Source: Oscillospiraceae bacterium (GTDB lineage Bacteria; Bacillota; Clostridia; Oscillospirales; Ruminococcaceae). From it: a DNA stretch of 64,000 nucleotides. Below, one piece after another: positions 1 through 17,155 of the stretch. The position numbers were made by a program, and so were the translations under genes. The notes below the pieces were generated by a model. It was not told the DNA's origin. It was given only the letters and a program-made list of their open reading frames with translations, and searched no databases. The DNA lies in contig SFJO01000002.1 of assembly GCA_004555865.1 (NCBI GenBank), forward strand, positions 1-64,000, written 5' to 3'. Every line of letters begins with the position of its first letter. The stretch's first letter is position 1.

Positions 1-186
1 GAGCGGCTGAACCGTGAGATCCGCCGCCGCACCCGCGTAGTGAGGACGTTCCCTGATGGGAACTCCTCCCTCATGCTGGTCTGCGCCCGGCTTCGCCATA
101 TGACGGGCACCCAGTAGGGCAACAAGAAATACATGAACATGAAGCATTTAGAGGCGGTCACAGACGACGCCTTCATTGCCGGCTGA
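1..186 (+). pseudogene. IS256-family (mutator) transposase, C-terminal remnant
   Basis: Reading from base 1, the frame gives ERLNREIRRRTRVV, then a stretch with FPDG and LMLVCARLRH, then KKYMNMKHLEA, ending at TGA 184-186. This is the conserved C-terminal end of IS256/mutator-type DDE transposases, where ERLN-EI-RRTRVV precedes a final GK-YLNM-like block. An in-frame TAG at 115-117 stands where the family usually has Trp, so a TGG to TAG change probably killed the gene. The 5' part lies outside the window. The codon use and the position next to guaA suggest a decayed mobile element. Family assignment is from motif recognition, not from a search. Confidence 0.8.
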
Positions 187-239
187 CTTCATTCAACCAG
201 AGCCTGCAAACAATTTTGCGCATAAATCTTGACGGAACC

Positions 240-347
240 AACCGGCGTTATCACGATCCAGATTTCGCCCCCACACAGTTCCGGGCGAACGTTCCGTCCC
301 AGGAACTCAGCGATGCACTGGTCAAAATGCTCAAATCCGATAAATAA
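240..347 (+). pseudogene. Orphan C-terminal gene fragment of unknown family
   Basis: A frame open from upstream and ending at TAA 345-347 encodes a peptide ending in QFRANVPSQELSDALVKML. It has no ATG or ribosome site and sits just after the transposase remnant. A terminator hairpin begins nine bases after the stop. That arrangement (tail, stop, terminator) is what remains when an insertion cuts a gene. I do not recognise the family. The opposite strand also has a 60-codon open frame over 189-371, which has no ribosome site that I can see. Confidence 0.3.
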
Positions 348-355
348 AGACGACA

Positions 356-400
356 AAAAGCCCTTAGCCATGAGTTACTACCCACAGCTAAGGGCTTTTC
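356..400. terminator. Intrinsic terminator, probably bidirectional
   Basis: A perfect 13-bp stem (AAAAGCCCTTAGC, 356-368, with its complement 387-399) encloses an 18-nt loop. U-rich tracts flank it in both directions. It closes the orphan fragment on the plus strand and could stop readthrough from guaA on the minus strand. Confidence 0.8.
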
Positions 401-588
401 TATATGGATGCATTCAAAATATCACTCTGAATGCCTGTTGCACAGCCACCATTCCATCATTCTCCAACTTTGAAACCGCTGGATTACAAGAATCAAGGCT
501 TTCACACAACTGTTATTGAATTGTTACCAAAAGACTTCTGAAAATGCCGGAACCCCGCATAAACGCTGGGCTTACTAAGCATTTTTGT

Positions 589-2133
589 TTACTCGAATTC
601 AATCGTTGCCGGGGGCTTGCCGGTGCAGTCATACAGCACACGGTTCACATGGGGTACCTCGTTCACGATGCGGCTGGTCACCACGTCCAGCACTTCCCAA
701 GGAATGCGGGCGGCAGTGGCGGTCATGAAGTCGGTGGTGTCAACGGCGCGCAGGGCAATGGCGTAATCATAGGTGCGGTCATCGCCCATCACGCCCACGC
801 TGTGCATATTGGTCAGCGCGGCAAAGTACTGGCCGATGCTGCCCTGCAGGCCCGCCTTGGCCACCTCTTCCCGCCAGATGGCGTCGGCCTCCTGCACCAT
901 GTGGATCTTCTCCGGCGTCACGGCACCGATGATGCGAATGGCCAAGCCGGGGCCGGGGAACGGCTGACGGCTCACCAGATATTCAGGGATGCCCAGCTCG
1001 CGGCCGGCAGCGCGCACCTCATCCTTAAACAGATCGCGCAGAGGCTCGATCAGCTCCTTGAAGTCCACATGCTCCGGCAGGCCGCCCACGTTGTGGTGGC
1101 TCTTGATGACGGTGGACTCGCCGCCCAGACCGCTCTCCACCACGTCGGGATAAATGGTGCCCTGCACCAGATAATCCACCTGGCCGATCTTCTTGGCCTC
1201 TTCCTCAAAGACGCGGATGAACTCCTCGCCAATGATCTTGCGCTTGCGCTCCGGCTCGCTCACGCCGTCCAGCTTGTCGTAAAAGCGCTTGCGGGCATCC
1301 ACGCAGATGAAGTTCAGGTCATAGGGACCATCGGGGCCAAAGACACTGCAAACCTCTTCGGCCTCATTCTTGCGCAGCAGGCCGTGATCCACAAACACGC
1401 AGGTCAGCTGCTTGCCCACCGCCTTGCTCAGCATAACGGCGGCCACGCTGGAGTCCACACCGCCGGACAGGGCGCACAGCACCTTGCCGTCGCCCACTTC
1501 CTTGCGAATGGCCTCGATGGAGTGCTCCACAAAGGAATCCATCTTCCAGTCGCCGGCACAGCCGCAAACGTTGAACACAAAGTTGGCCAGCATCTTCTTG
1601 CCTTCCGCCGTGTGCAGCACTTCCGGATGGAACTGCACCGCGTACAGGCCCTTTTCCGGGGCCTGCACCGCAGCCACCGGGCAGTTGTCGGTGTGGGCAA
1701 TGATCTCAAAGCCGGGGGCAGCCTTTTCAATGTAGTCATTGTGGCTCATCCAGCAGATGGTGTCGGGGCTGACTCCCTCAAACAGCTTGGAGGAAGTGTC
1801 CACATGCACCAGGGTCTTGCCGTATTCCCTCTCGGGGGCCGGACACACATGGCCGCCCAGCAGATGCATCATCAGCTGGCTGCCATAGCAAATGCCCAGC
1901 ACGGGCACGCCCAGCTCAAACAGTTCCTTGGAGTAGGTGGGCGCATCCGGCAGATAGGCACTGTTGGGGCCGCCGGTGAGGATGATGCCCTTGGGGTTCT
2001 TCTTTTTCAGATCCTCCAGGCTGGTCCGATAGGACACGATCTCGCAGTACACGTTGCATTCCCGCACACGACGGGCAATCAGCTGATTGTACTGGCCGCC
2101 GAAATCCATCACAATGACAGTTTCTCTTTGCAC
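589..2133 (-). CDS. guaA: GMP synthase (glutamine-hydrolysing)
   Basis: This enzyme converts XMP, glutamine and ATP to GMP in the cytoplasm, the last step of guanine nucleotide synthesis. The 514-residue protein has the usual length and order. An N-terminal class I glutamine amidotransferase carries nucleophile C82 in GICYGSQ and the H169/E171 pair in FHPE. It is followed by an ATP-pyrophosphatase domain with the P-loop SGGVDS (223-228) and the C-terminal dimerisation domain ending in ATIEFE. The start is GTG at 2131-2133, preceded by AGGAGG (2141-2146). It has its own promoter and a leader of about 140 nt. The conserved 3' end of guaA is a known integration site for genomic islands, and here an IS remnant lies just beyond it. 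Confidence 0.97.
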   Translation of the reverse strand: MQRETVIVMDFGGQYNQLIARRVRECNVYCEIVSYRTSLEDLKKKNPKGIILTGGPNSAYLPDAPTYSKELFELGVPVLGICYGSQLMMHLLGGHVCPAPEREYGKTLVHVDTSSKLFEGVSPDTICWMSHNDYIEKAAPGFEIIAHTDNCPVAAVQAPEKGLYAVQFHPEVLHTAEGKKMLANFVFNVCGCAGDWKMDSFVEHSIEAIRKEVGDGKVLCALSGGVDSSVAAVMLSKAVGKQLTCVFVDHGLLRKNEAEEVCSVFGPDGPYDLNFICVDARKRFYDKLDGVSEPERKRKIIGEEFIRVFEEEAKKIGQVDYLVQGTIYPDVVESGLGGESTVIKSHHNVGGLPEHVDFKELIEPLRDLFKDEVRAAGRELGIPEYLVSRQPFPGPGLAIRIIGAVTPEKIHMVQEADAIWREEVAKAGLQGSIGQYFAALTNMHSVGVMGDDRTYDYAIALRAVDTTDFMTATAARIPWEVLDVVTSRIVNEVPHVNRVLYDCTGKPPATIEFE

Positions 2134-2283
2134 GCTAGTTCCTCCTGATTTGAAATGTTCCGGGGCTTTGGCCCCACCAAAGGCCGCTCAAACGGCCCGC
2201 TTCATCGCATATGCAGCAAAGGCTTTGGGCACACCCTGCCGCCGCGTTCTGCCCGGCCGGCGTGTCATCACAGTCTTTGGGCT

Positions 2284-2311
2284 ATTATACCACAATCCTG
2301 AAAATTTTACA
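2284..2311 (-). promoter_or_regulatory. Promoter of guaA
   Basis: The minus strand has a TATAAT -10 (2284-2289) inside an extended TGGTATAAT, with a weak -35 TGTAAA (2306-2311) 16 bp upstream. The leader carries two short GC hairpins at about 2162-2175 and 2182-2197. I saw no purine riboswitch signature. Confidence 0.6.
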
Positions 2312-2379
2312 TCCCTTGCCCCCGGGCACAGCTTGTAGAATTTGCGCGGCGTTGCCAAACACAAACACAGCACAACGCC

Positions 2380-2413
2380 AAAAAAGGCTCCCTGCCTTAC
2401 GACAGGGAGCCTT
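2380..2413 (-). terminator. Terminator of the rpsL-rpsG-fusA-tuf operon
   Basis: A 10-bp stem (AGGCTCCCTG, 2385-2394, with 2403-2412) and 8-nt loop is followed on the minus strand by TTTTTTGG. It begins 32 bp after the tuf stop. Confidence 0.88.
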
Positions 2414-2444
2414 GTATCTGAGAAACAAATCCAGAGATCAAAGA

Positions 2445-3647
<1,203 letters not shown>

Positions 3648-3757
3648 TGGAATTTCCTCCTTTGTATCAGCAGAATCGGATTTAAGGTTATCATACTAAA
3701 ATCCCCCTGAAAAATCAAGAGATTTTGGGGAAATTTAGCCCTTCACCCGTTTTTCGC

Positions 3758-5878
3758 TCAGCCTTTCTTACGGCCGGCGATGATGGACTCGGCAATGCTC
3801 TTGGGCACCTCAGCGTAATGGCTGGGCTCCATGGAGTACTGACCACGGCCCTGAGTCTTGGAACGCAGGTCGGTGGCGTAGCCGAACATCTGAGCCAGAG
3901 GCACAAACGCATTGATGCGCTGGCTGCCATTCATGGCCTCCATGCCCTGGATCTGGCCGCGGCGAGCGTTCAGGTCGCCGATAACATCGCCCATGTAATC
4001 ATCGGGAACGATGACGGAAACCTTCATGATGGGCTCCATGATGGCAGGATCGGCCTTAGCCATAGCATCCTTGAATGCCATGGAGCCGGCGATCTTAAAC
4101 GCCATCTCGGAGGAGTCGACCTCGTGGTAAGAACCGCCCTTCAGGGTGACCTTCACATCCTCAACGGGGTAGCCTGCCAGGATACCGGTCTGCATAGCAC
4201 CCTGAATACCCTGGTTGATGGGCTCGATGAACTCCTTGGGAACATCGCCGCCGACAACGGCGTTGATGAACTCATAGCCCTTGCCGCTCTCGTTGGGCTC
4301 GATGTCGATGATACAGTGACCGTACTGGCCCTTACCACCGGACTGACGAGCGTACTTCGTGTTGGAAGAAGCGGGACGGCGGATGCATTCACGGTAAGCA
4401 ACCTGAGGTGCACCAACGTTGGCTTCCACCTTGAACTCACGCAGCAGACGGTCCACGATGATTTCCAGATGCAGCTCGCCCATGCCGGCGATGATGGTCT
4501 GACCAGTTTCCTCGTCAGTCCAAGTGCGGAAGGTGGGATCCTCTTCAGCCAGCTTGGCCAGAGCCAGACCCATCTTCTCAGAACCGGCCTTGGTCTTGGG
4601 CTCGATGGCTACGCGGATAACGGGCTCGGGGAACTCCATGCTCTCCAGAACGATGGGATGAGCGGGGTCACACAGGGTGTCACCGGTGGTGGTGTTCTTC
4701 AGGCCCACGGCGGCGGCAATGTCGCCGGCGTAGCAGCACTCGATGTCCTTACGATGATTGGCGTGCATCTGCAGGATGCGGCCAATGCGCTCGTTGTTGT
4801 CCTTCACGCTGTTGTACACAGTGGTGCCGGCCTCGACAACACCGGAGTACACGCGGAAGAAGCACAGCTTACCAACGAAGGGGTCGGTGGCAATCTTGAA
4901 CGCCAGAGCAGCAAAGGGAGCGTTGTCGTCAGAGGGACGGCTCTCCTCTTCGCCGGTGCGGGGGTTCACGCCCTTGATGTCCTCAATGTCGGTGGGGGCG
5001 GGCATGTAGTCCACAATGGCATCCAGCAGCTTCTGCACGCCCTTGTTGCGGTAAGAAGTACCGCAGGTGACGGGAACCACGGTGTTGGCGATGGTTTCCT
5101 TGCGCAGAGCAGCCTTGATCTCGGCCTTGGTCAGTTCCTGACCGTCCAGGTACTTCTCCATGAGGGCCTCGTCGTTCTCGGCGATGGCTTCGATCATGGC
5201 GTCGTGATACTCCTGGGCCTTCTCCTTCATATCCTCGGGGATGTCCTCCACGCGGATATCAACGCCCATGTCATCATAGTACACATCGGCCTTCATATCG
5301 ATCAGGTCGATGATGCCCTTGAAGGTCTCCTCACTGCCGATGGGCAGCTGGATGGGCACGGCGTTGCACTTCAGCCGGTCGCGCAGCATATCCACGCAGC
5401 GGTAGAAGTTGGCACCCATGATGTCCATCTTGTTGACGTACACCATACGGGGCACCTTGTAGTTATCAGCCTGACGCCAAACGGTCTCAGACTGAGGCTC
5501 AACACCACCCTTGGCGCACAGAACGGTCACAGAACCGTCCAGAACGCGCAGGCTACGCTCCACCTCAACGGTGAAGTCCACGTGGCCCGGGGTGTCGATG
5601 ATGTTGATCCGGTGACGATTCTTCTTGTAGGCCGCGGGATCGTGCTGAGTCTCGGTATGGCTCCAGTAGCAGGTAGTAGCGGCAGAAGTGATGGTGATAC
5701 CACGCTCCTTCTCCTGCTCCATCCAGTCCATGGTAGACGCACCATCATGGGTCTCACCAATCTTGTGGTTGACGCCAGTGTAGTACAGAATACGCTCGGT
5801 GGTGGTGGTTTTGCCTGCGTCGATGTGGGCCATGATACCGATGTTTCGGGTCATTTCCAGAGAAACGTCTCTAGCCAT
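3758..5878 (-). CDS. fusA: Elongation factor G
   Basis: EF-G is the GTPase that drives ribosomal translocation and, with ribosome recycling factor, splits spent ribosomes. The 706-residue protein starts MARDVSLEMTRNIGIMAHID and has the P-loop AHIDAGKTTT, switch II DTPGHVDF and NKMD in domain I. Domains II-V follow, including the domain IV sequence around GKGQYGH. Length and order match bacterial EF-G1. It sits 20 bp downstream of rpsG, so the two are surely cotranscribed. It has an AGGAGG-like ribosome site (GGAGGTTGCT). Fusidic acid resistance cannot be judged from this reading. Confidence 0.98.
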   Translation of the reverse strand: MARDVSLEMTRNIGIMAHIDAGKTTTTERILYYTGVNHKIGETHDGASTMDWMEQEKERGITITSAATTCYWSHTETQHDPAAYKKNRHRINIIDTPGHVDFTVEVERSLRVLDGSVTVLCAKGGVEPQSETVWRQADNYKVPRMVYVNKMDIMGANFYRCVDMLRDRLKCNAVPIQLPIGSEETFKGIIDLIDMKADVYYDDMGVDIRVEDIPEDMKEKAQEYHDAMIEAIAENDEALMEKYLDGQELTKAEIKAALRKETIANTVVPVTCGTSYRNKGVQKLLDAIVDYMPAPTDIEDIKGVNPRTGEEESRPSDDNAPFAALAFKIATDPFVGKLCFFRVYSGVVEAGTTVYNSVKDNNERIGRILQMHANHRKDIECCYAGDIAAAVGLKNTTTGDTLCDPAHPIVLESMEFPEPVIRVAIEPKTKAGSEKMGLALAKLAEEDPTFRTWTDEETGQTIIAGMGELHLEIIVDRLLREFKVEANVGAPQVAYRECIRRPASSNTKYARQSGGKGQYGHCIIDIEPNESGKGYEFINAVVGGDVPKEFIEPINQGIQGAMQTGILAGYPVEDVKVTLKGGSYHEVDSSEMAFKIAGSMAFKDAMAKADPAIMEPIMKVSVIVPDDYMGDVIGDLNARRGQIQGMEAMNGSQRINAFVPLAQMFGYATDLRSKTQGRGQYSMEPSHYAEVPKSIAESIIAGRKKG

Positions 5879-5898
5879 AGCAACCTCCTGTCAACGGA

Positions 5899-6369
5899 TC
5901 AATAGCGGTAATGGGCGAAAGCCTTGTTGGCCTCGGCCATCTTATGGGTATCCTCGCGCTTCTTCACGGCGTTGCCGGTACCGTTCACGGCGTCCATGAT
6001 CTCACGAGCCAGACGCTCGCTCATGGTGCGCTCGCTGCGGGCGCGGGAGTAGGTGGTCAGCCAGCGCAGACCCAGGGTCTCACGACGGGCAGCACGCACC
6101 TCAACGGGAACCTGATAGGTAGAACCGCCCACACGGCGAGCCTTAACCTCCAGGCTGGGCATGATGTTCTCGAGAGCCTTCTCGAACATCTCCAGGGGAT
6201 CATTGCCGGTCTTCTCCTGAACCTCAGCAAAAGCATCGTAAACGATCTTCTGGGCCACACCCTTCTTGCCATCCAGCATGATGTTGTTGATCAGCCGGGT
6301 GACCATTTTGGAATTGTAAAGCGGATCCGCCAGAACGTCCCGCTTTGCAACGTTACCTCTTCTAGGCAT
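5899..6369 (-). CDS. rpsG: 30S ribosomal protein S7
   Basis: S7 nucleates the head of the 30S subunit and contacts tRNA at the E site. The 156-residue product begins MPRRGNVAKRDV and ends NKAFAHYRY, the family's typical length and ends. The frame is open six codons further upstream, but the ATG at 6367-6369 is right because AAGGAGGG lies just 4 nt before it. The 152-bp spacer to rpsL is unusually long for neighbours in this operon. In E. coli S7 represses the operon through this intercistronic region; whether the spacer does so here is inference. Confidence 0.97.
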   Translation of the reverse strand: MPRRGNVAKRDVLADPLYNSKMVTRLINNIMLDGKKGVAQKIVYDAFAEVQEKTGNDPLEMFEKALENIMPSLEVKARRVGGSTYQVPVEVRAARRETLGLRWLTTYSRARSERTMSERLAREIMDAVNGTGNAVKKREDTHKMAEANKAFAHYRY

Positions 6370-6521
6370 CTTTCTTCCCTCCTTCACAGAATGATATCAT
6401 CGGTACTCGAAAGTAAAAATACTCCCGTTGTGCCACAAAGAGCCATCCTTCTATCTACTATCGCACGCACACGCACTCAAATATCTATATCAGAAAGCCT
6501 TTGTTGGCGGAATGTCATTTT

Positions 6522-6950
6522 TTACTTCTTCTTAGCACCGGCCTTGGGACGCTTCGCACCGTACTTGGAACGGGACTGGTTGCGGTTGGCCACACCCTGG
6601 GTATCCAGAGTACCACGGATAATGTGGTAACGAACACCAGGCAGGTCCTTAACACGACCGCCACGGATCAGAACGACGCTGTGCTCCTGCAGATTGTGGC
6701 CGATACCAGGAATGTAAGAGGTGACCTCGATACCATTCGTGAGCTTAACACGGGCAACCTTACGCAGAGCGGAGTTAGGCTTCTTGGGGGTCATGGTACG
6801 GACAGCGGTGCAGACGCCACGCTTCTGGGGGCTGTTCTGATCGGTGTACGCCTTCTTCTGGGAGTTGTAGCTCTTCAGCAGAGCGGGCGCAGTGCTCTTC
6901 TGAACCAGGACCTCACGGCCTTTGCGTACGAGCTGGTTAAAAGTAGGCAT
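6522..6950 (-). CDS. rpsL: 30S ribosomal protein S12
   Basis: S12 sits at the 30S decoding centre and controls accuracy. The 142-residue protein starts MPTFNQLVRKGRE and carries the conserved TPKKPNSALRKV block, with the streptomycin-linked lysines at about 56-57 unmutated by eye. Residues 26-44 include the longer loop found in many Firmicutes, which explains the extra length over the 124-residue E. coli protein. A 14-codon upstream extension is open, but AAAGGAG sits at the right distance before the ATG at 6948-6950. It is the first gene of the str operon and has its own promoter and a hairpin-rich leader. Confidence 0.97.
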   Translation of the reverse strand: MPTFNQLVRKGREVLVQKSTAPALLKSYNSQKKAYTDQNSPQKRGVCTAVRTMTPKKPNSALRKVARVKLTNGIEVTSYIPGIGHNLQEHSVVLIRGGRVKDLPGVRYHIIRGTLDTQGVANRNQSRSKYGAKRPKAGAKKK

Positions 6951-6983
6951 TGTTTTCTCCTTTCTTTCGTTATTTTGCGGTTC

Positions 6984-7033
6984 GCCCCGCAATGGGGCAT
7001 GTCCGAAAGGACATAGCTGTGCCTCCGCACAGC
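6984..7033 (-). promoter_or_regulatory. Three tandem hairpins in the rpsL 5' leader
   Basis: Reading the minus strand, three perfect hairpins follow one another. The first is GCTGTGC/GCACAGC (7016-7033), the second ATGTCC/GGACAT (6999-7014) and the third GCCCC/GGGGC (6984-6998). The predicted transcription start (about 7033) is the first base of the first stem. They end about 20 nt before the ribosome site. They could protect the mRNA end or act as a ribosomal-protein leader; the sequence alone does not decide. Confidence 0.65.
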
Positions 7034-7039
7034 GATAAT

Positions 7040-7068
7040 ATTTTACCCGAAACCGAGGCTGATGTCAA
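7040..7068 (-). promoter_or_regulatory. Promoter of the str operon (rpsL-rpsG-fusA-tuf)
   Basis: The minus strand has a perfect TTGACA (7063-7068), a 17-bp spacer and TAAAAT (7040-7045). With the terminator behind rpoC, it makes the str operon a separate transcription unit. Confidence 0.85.
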
Positions 7069-7424
7069 CATAAATTTGCAATATTTACGTCAAAAATCGA
7101 AAAATCTTTCCGCTCGCTTCCTGGCCTGCTTTACAGGTTCGCCCATGCAGAGAAAAAATATTCATTTTCGCTGCAAAGAATTCTAACAGGTTCCCGGCCT
7201 CTTTTGCACAGTTTGTCTTTAGGCGAAAGCCAATTGTTCAAGTTCTTTGCCACGCCGCAGAGTATTTTCCGCTGTTGCGATTGTTTTTTCGTTCTGCTTA
7301 AAAAATTTCTGTGATTTTCTGCACTTGCAGCGGCCGCAGCGTATGCAAATTTTATACAGATGCAGGCAATCCGGCTTTGGCGGTGACGGCACACCAGTTT
7401 TCGGAGGCATCGGGCACTCACGAC
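7069..7424. other. AT-rich intergenic stretch between rpoC terminator and str promoter
   Basis: About 355 bp, clearly richer in A and T than its neighbours, contain no coding frame with a ribosome site on either strand. I see no tRNA, riboswitch or strong extra hairpin. It may hold upstream promoter elements or an unrecognised small RNA, but nothing in it supports a call. Confidence 0.5.
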
Positions 7425-7475
7425 AAAAAAGCACAGCGGTGCAGGCCCGTTTGGGCAGCTGCACCGCTGTGCTTT
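7425..7475 (-). terminator. Terminator of the rpoB-rpoC operon
   Basis: A perfect 16-bp stem (7428-7443 with 7460-7475, arm AAAGCACAGCGGTGCA) with a 16-nt loop is followed on the minus strand by TTTTTT. It starts about 40 bp after the rpoC stop. Confidence 0.92.
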
Positions 7476-7514
7476 ACTCTATAAAGTTGAAGCCGCTTTC
7501 CGGTCAAGCACTGC

Positions 7515-11093
<3,579 letters not shown>

Positions 11094-11148
11094 GAATCGA
11101 ACCCTTCCTTAATTGAAACTGTGGTGTATGCTTCGGGTCGGTCTTGCC

Positions 11149-14991
<3,843 letters not shown>

Positions 14992-15155
14992 AAAATGCGT
15001 CCTCTCCTCTTCTTTGAATTGGATATGATGGCAAAGCGCACAAGGCCAGCCCCGCATCTTTGCATCGTTTTTGTGAATTTTTCACAAACTTTCGGTGCTT
15101 TTTTGCACATGCGAAGTGGTCTTGGGCGTTCTAATCCATTTTGTTATACCATAGC

Positions 15156-15184
15156 AGTATAATGCCAAAAAAAGGCTATGTCAA
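15156..15184 (-). promoter_or_regulatory. Promoter of rpoB-rpoC
   Basis: The minus strand carries TTGACA (15179-15184), a 17-bp spacer and TATACT (15156-15161), behind an A/T-rich tract that could serve as an UP element. Confidence 0.85.
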
Positions 15185-15253
15185 GAGGTTTTTTATTTTT
15201 TTCAATTTTCAAAATTCATAATTAAACACCTGGCTCAGTGTGGACTTTTGCGA

Positions 15254-15721
15254 TTACTGTACGGCTGCCGCCGGGTTCTCCGCCTCCGAAGCGGGCTTCT
15301 GGTCCGGCAGATGTTCGGCATCCCACAGCAGCATTTCAAAGTTCACGGCCTCCAGCTCCCGGTTGATGGTGCCGCTGATGCGGCTGAACACCCGCTGGAA
15401 GGCACAGCACCCGGAAGCCCCCCGGCTGCACTCGCCTGCATCCTCGCCCAAACAGCGGGAAAGCCGGTACGGGCCTTCCACGGCCTCGATCACCTGCCGC
15501 AGGGTAATCTGGGCCGCCGGGCGGGAAAGTTCGTACCCGCCCCGGTTGCCCTTGTAGCTTACCACCAGCCCGCTCTGGGCCAGCTTGCCCAGAATCTTGA
15601 GGGAAAAACGCAGAGAGATGGCCATCTGCTCGCTGATGGTGCGGGCATCCATCCGCCGGGCCTCTCTGGCCAGGCAGTAGACGATGCGCACCGCATAGTC
15701 GGATTCCTGAGTAATATGCAC
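15254..15721 (-). CDS. Rrf2-family transcriptional regulator with cysteine cluster
   Basis: Rrf2 proteins are winged-helix dimers that often sense Fe-S status, redox state or nitric oxide (IscR, NsrR, CymR). This 155-residue protein has the N-terminal MHITQESDYAVRIVYCLA helix and a wing with GNRGGYELSRPA. It then has C90, C98 and C105/C106 in the segment where IscR and NsrR bind a cluster, so Fe-S binding is likely. The target regulon is unknown. The start is GTG (15719-15721) with AAAGGAG about 8 nt ahead; no ATG competes. It lies alone between rpoD and rpoB. Two copies of TATACCAGA upstream may be its own operator. The C-terminal tail is Ala/Glu-rich and probably flexible. Confidence 0.9.
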   Translation of the reverse strand: MHITQESDYAVRIVYCLAREARRMDARTISEQMAISLRFSLKILGKLAQSGLVVSYKGNRGGYELSRPAAQITLRQVIEAVEGPYRLSRCLGEDAGECSRGASGCCAFQRVFSRISGTINRELEAVNFEMLLWDAEHLPDQKPASEAENPAAAVQ

Positions 15722-15737
15722 AAGAAACGCTCCTTTA

Positions 15738-15782
15738 ACTATACCAGAACAATGTATTTTGCATCCTACTATTTATACCAGA
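15738..15782 (-). promoter_or_regulatory. Promoter and candidate operator of the Rrf2 gene
   Basis: The minus strand has an extended -10 (TGGTATAGT; TATAGT at 15738-15743) without a good -35. On the plus strand TATACCAGA occurs at 15740-15748 and again at 15774-15782, 34 bp apart, with the nearer copy overlapping the -10. This layout fits autoregulation; it is inference. Confidence 0.5.
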
Positions 15783-15820
15783 CTGGCCGCCGTTTGTCAA
15801 AGCAAGAGCGGTATGCACGC

Positions 15821-15864
15821 AAAAAAGCCGCCGGGCTTGTCCCATACAGGGCAGGCCCGGCGGC
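15821..15864 (-). terminator. Terminator of rpoD
   Basis: A 10-bp GC stem (GCCGCCGGGC, 15827-15836, with 15855-15864) is followed on the minus strand by TTTTTTGCGTGC. It starts about 20 bp after the rpoD stop and also lies upstream of the Rrf2 promoter. Confidence 0.88.
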
Positions 15865-15885
15865 CTCGTTGTTCAAAAACTGCAA

Positions 15886-16974
<1,089 letters not shown>

Positions 16975-17123
16975 ATGTCGTTCTCCTCTTTGTTTGTTCG
17001 TCCCCGGCATCGGCCCGCCGCCTTCGGGGCAGCTTTCCCGGTTCGATGCGTTTCGTTCTTGGGGCAGGCGGTGCTGCCCGTTCTATGGTTCCCGGCAGGG
17101 GCACAGCCCTCCGGGCAGCTGCA

Positions 17124-17143
17124 CCGCAGGCGGCAGCCTGCGG
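17124..17143. repeat. Small perfect palindrome between dnaG and rpoD
   Basis: CCGCAGGC (17124-17131) pairs with GCCTGCGG (17136-17143) around GGCA, 12 bp after the dnaG stop. No U-tract follows, so it is not an intrinsic terminator; it could stabilise the dnaG 3' end in a dnaG-rpoD transcript. Confidence 0.45.
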
Positions 17144-17155
17144 GATTCAGCGTTT

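Noticed and set aside
520..620. Direct repeat of the guaA end as an attachment site
   Set aside because: No second copy of the guaA 3' sequence occurs in the 588 bases visible beyond the gene.
2150..2280. Purine riboswitch ahead of guaA
   Set aside because: Only two short GC hairpins; none of the conserved purine-aptamer loop sequences is present.
17124..17143. Palindrome after dnaG as a terminator
   Set aside because: No U-tract follows on either strand; kept only as a small palindrome.
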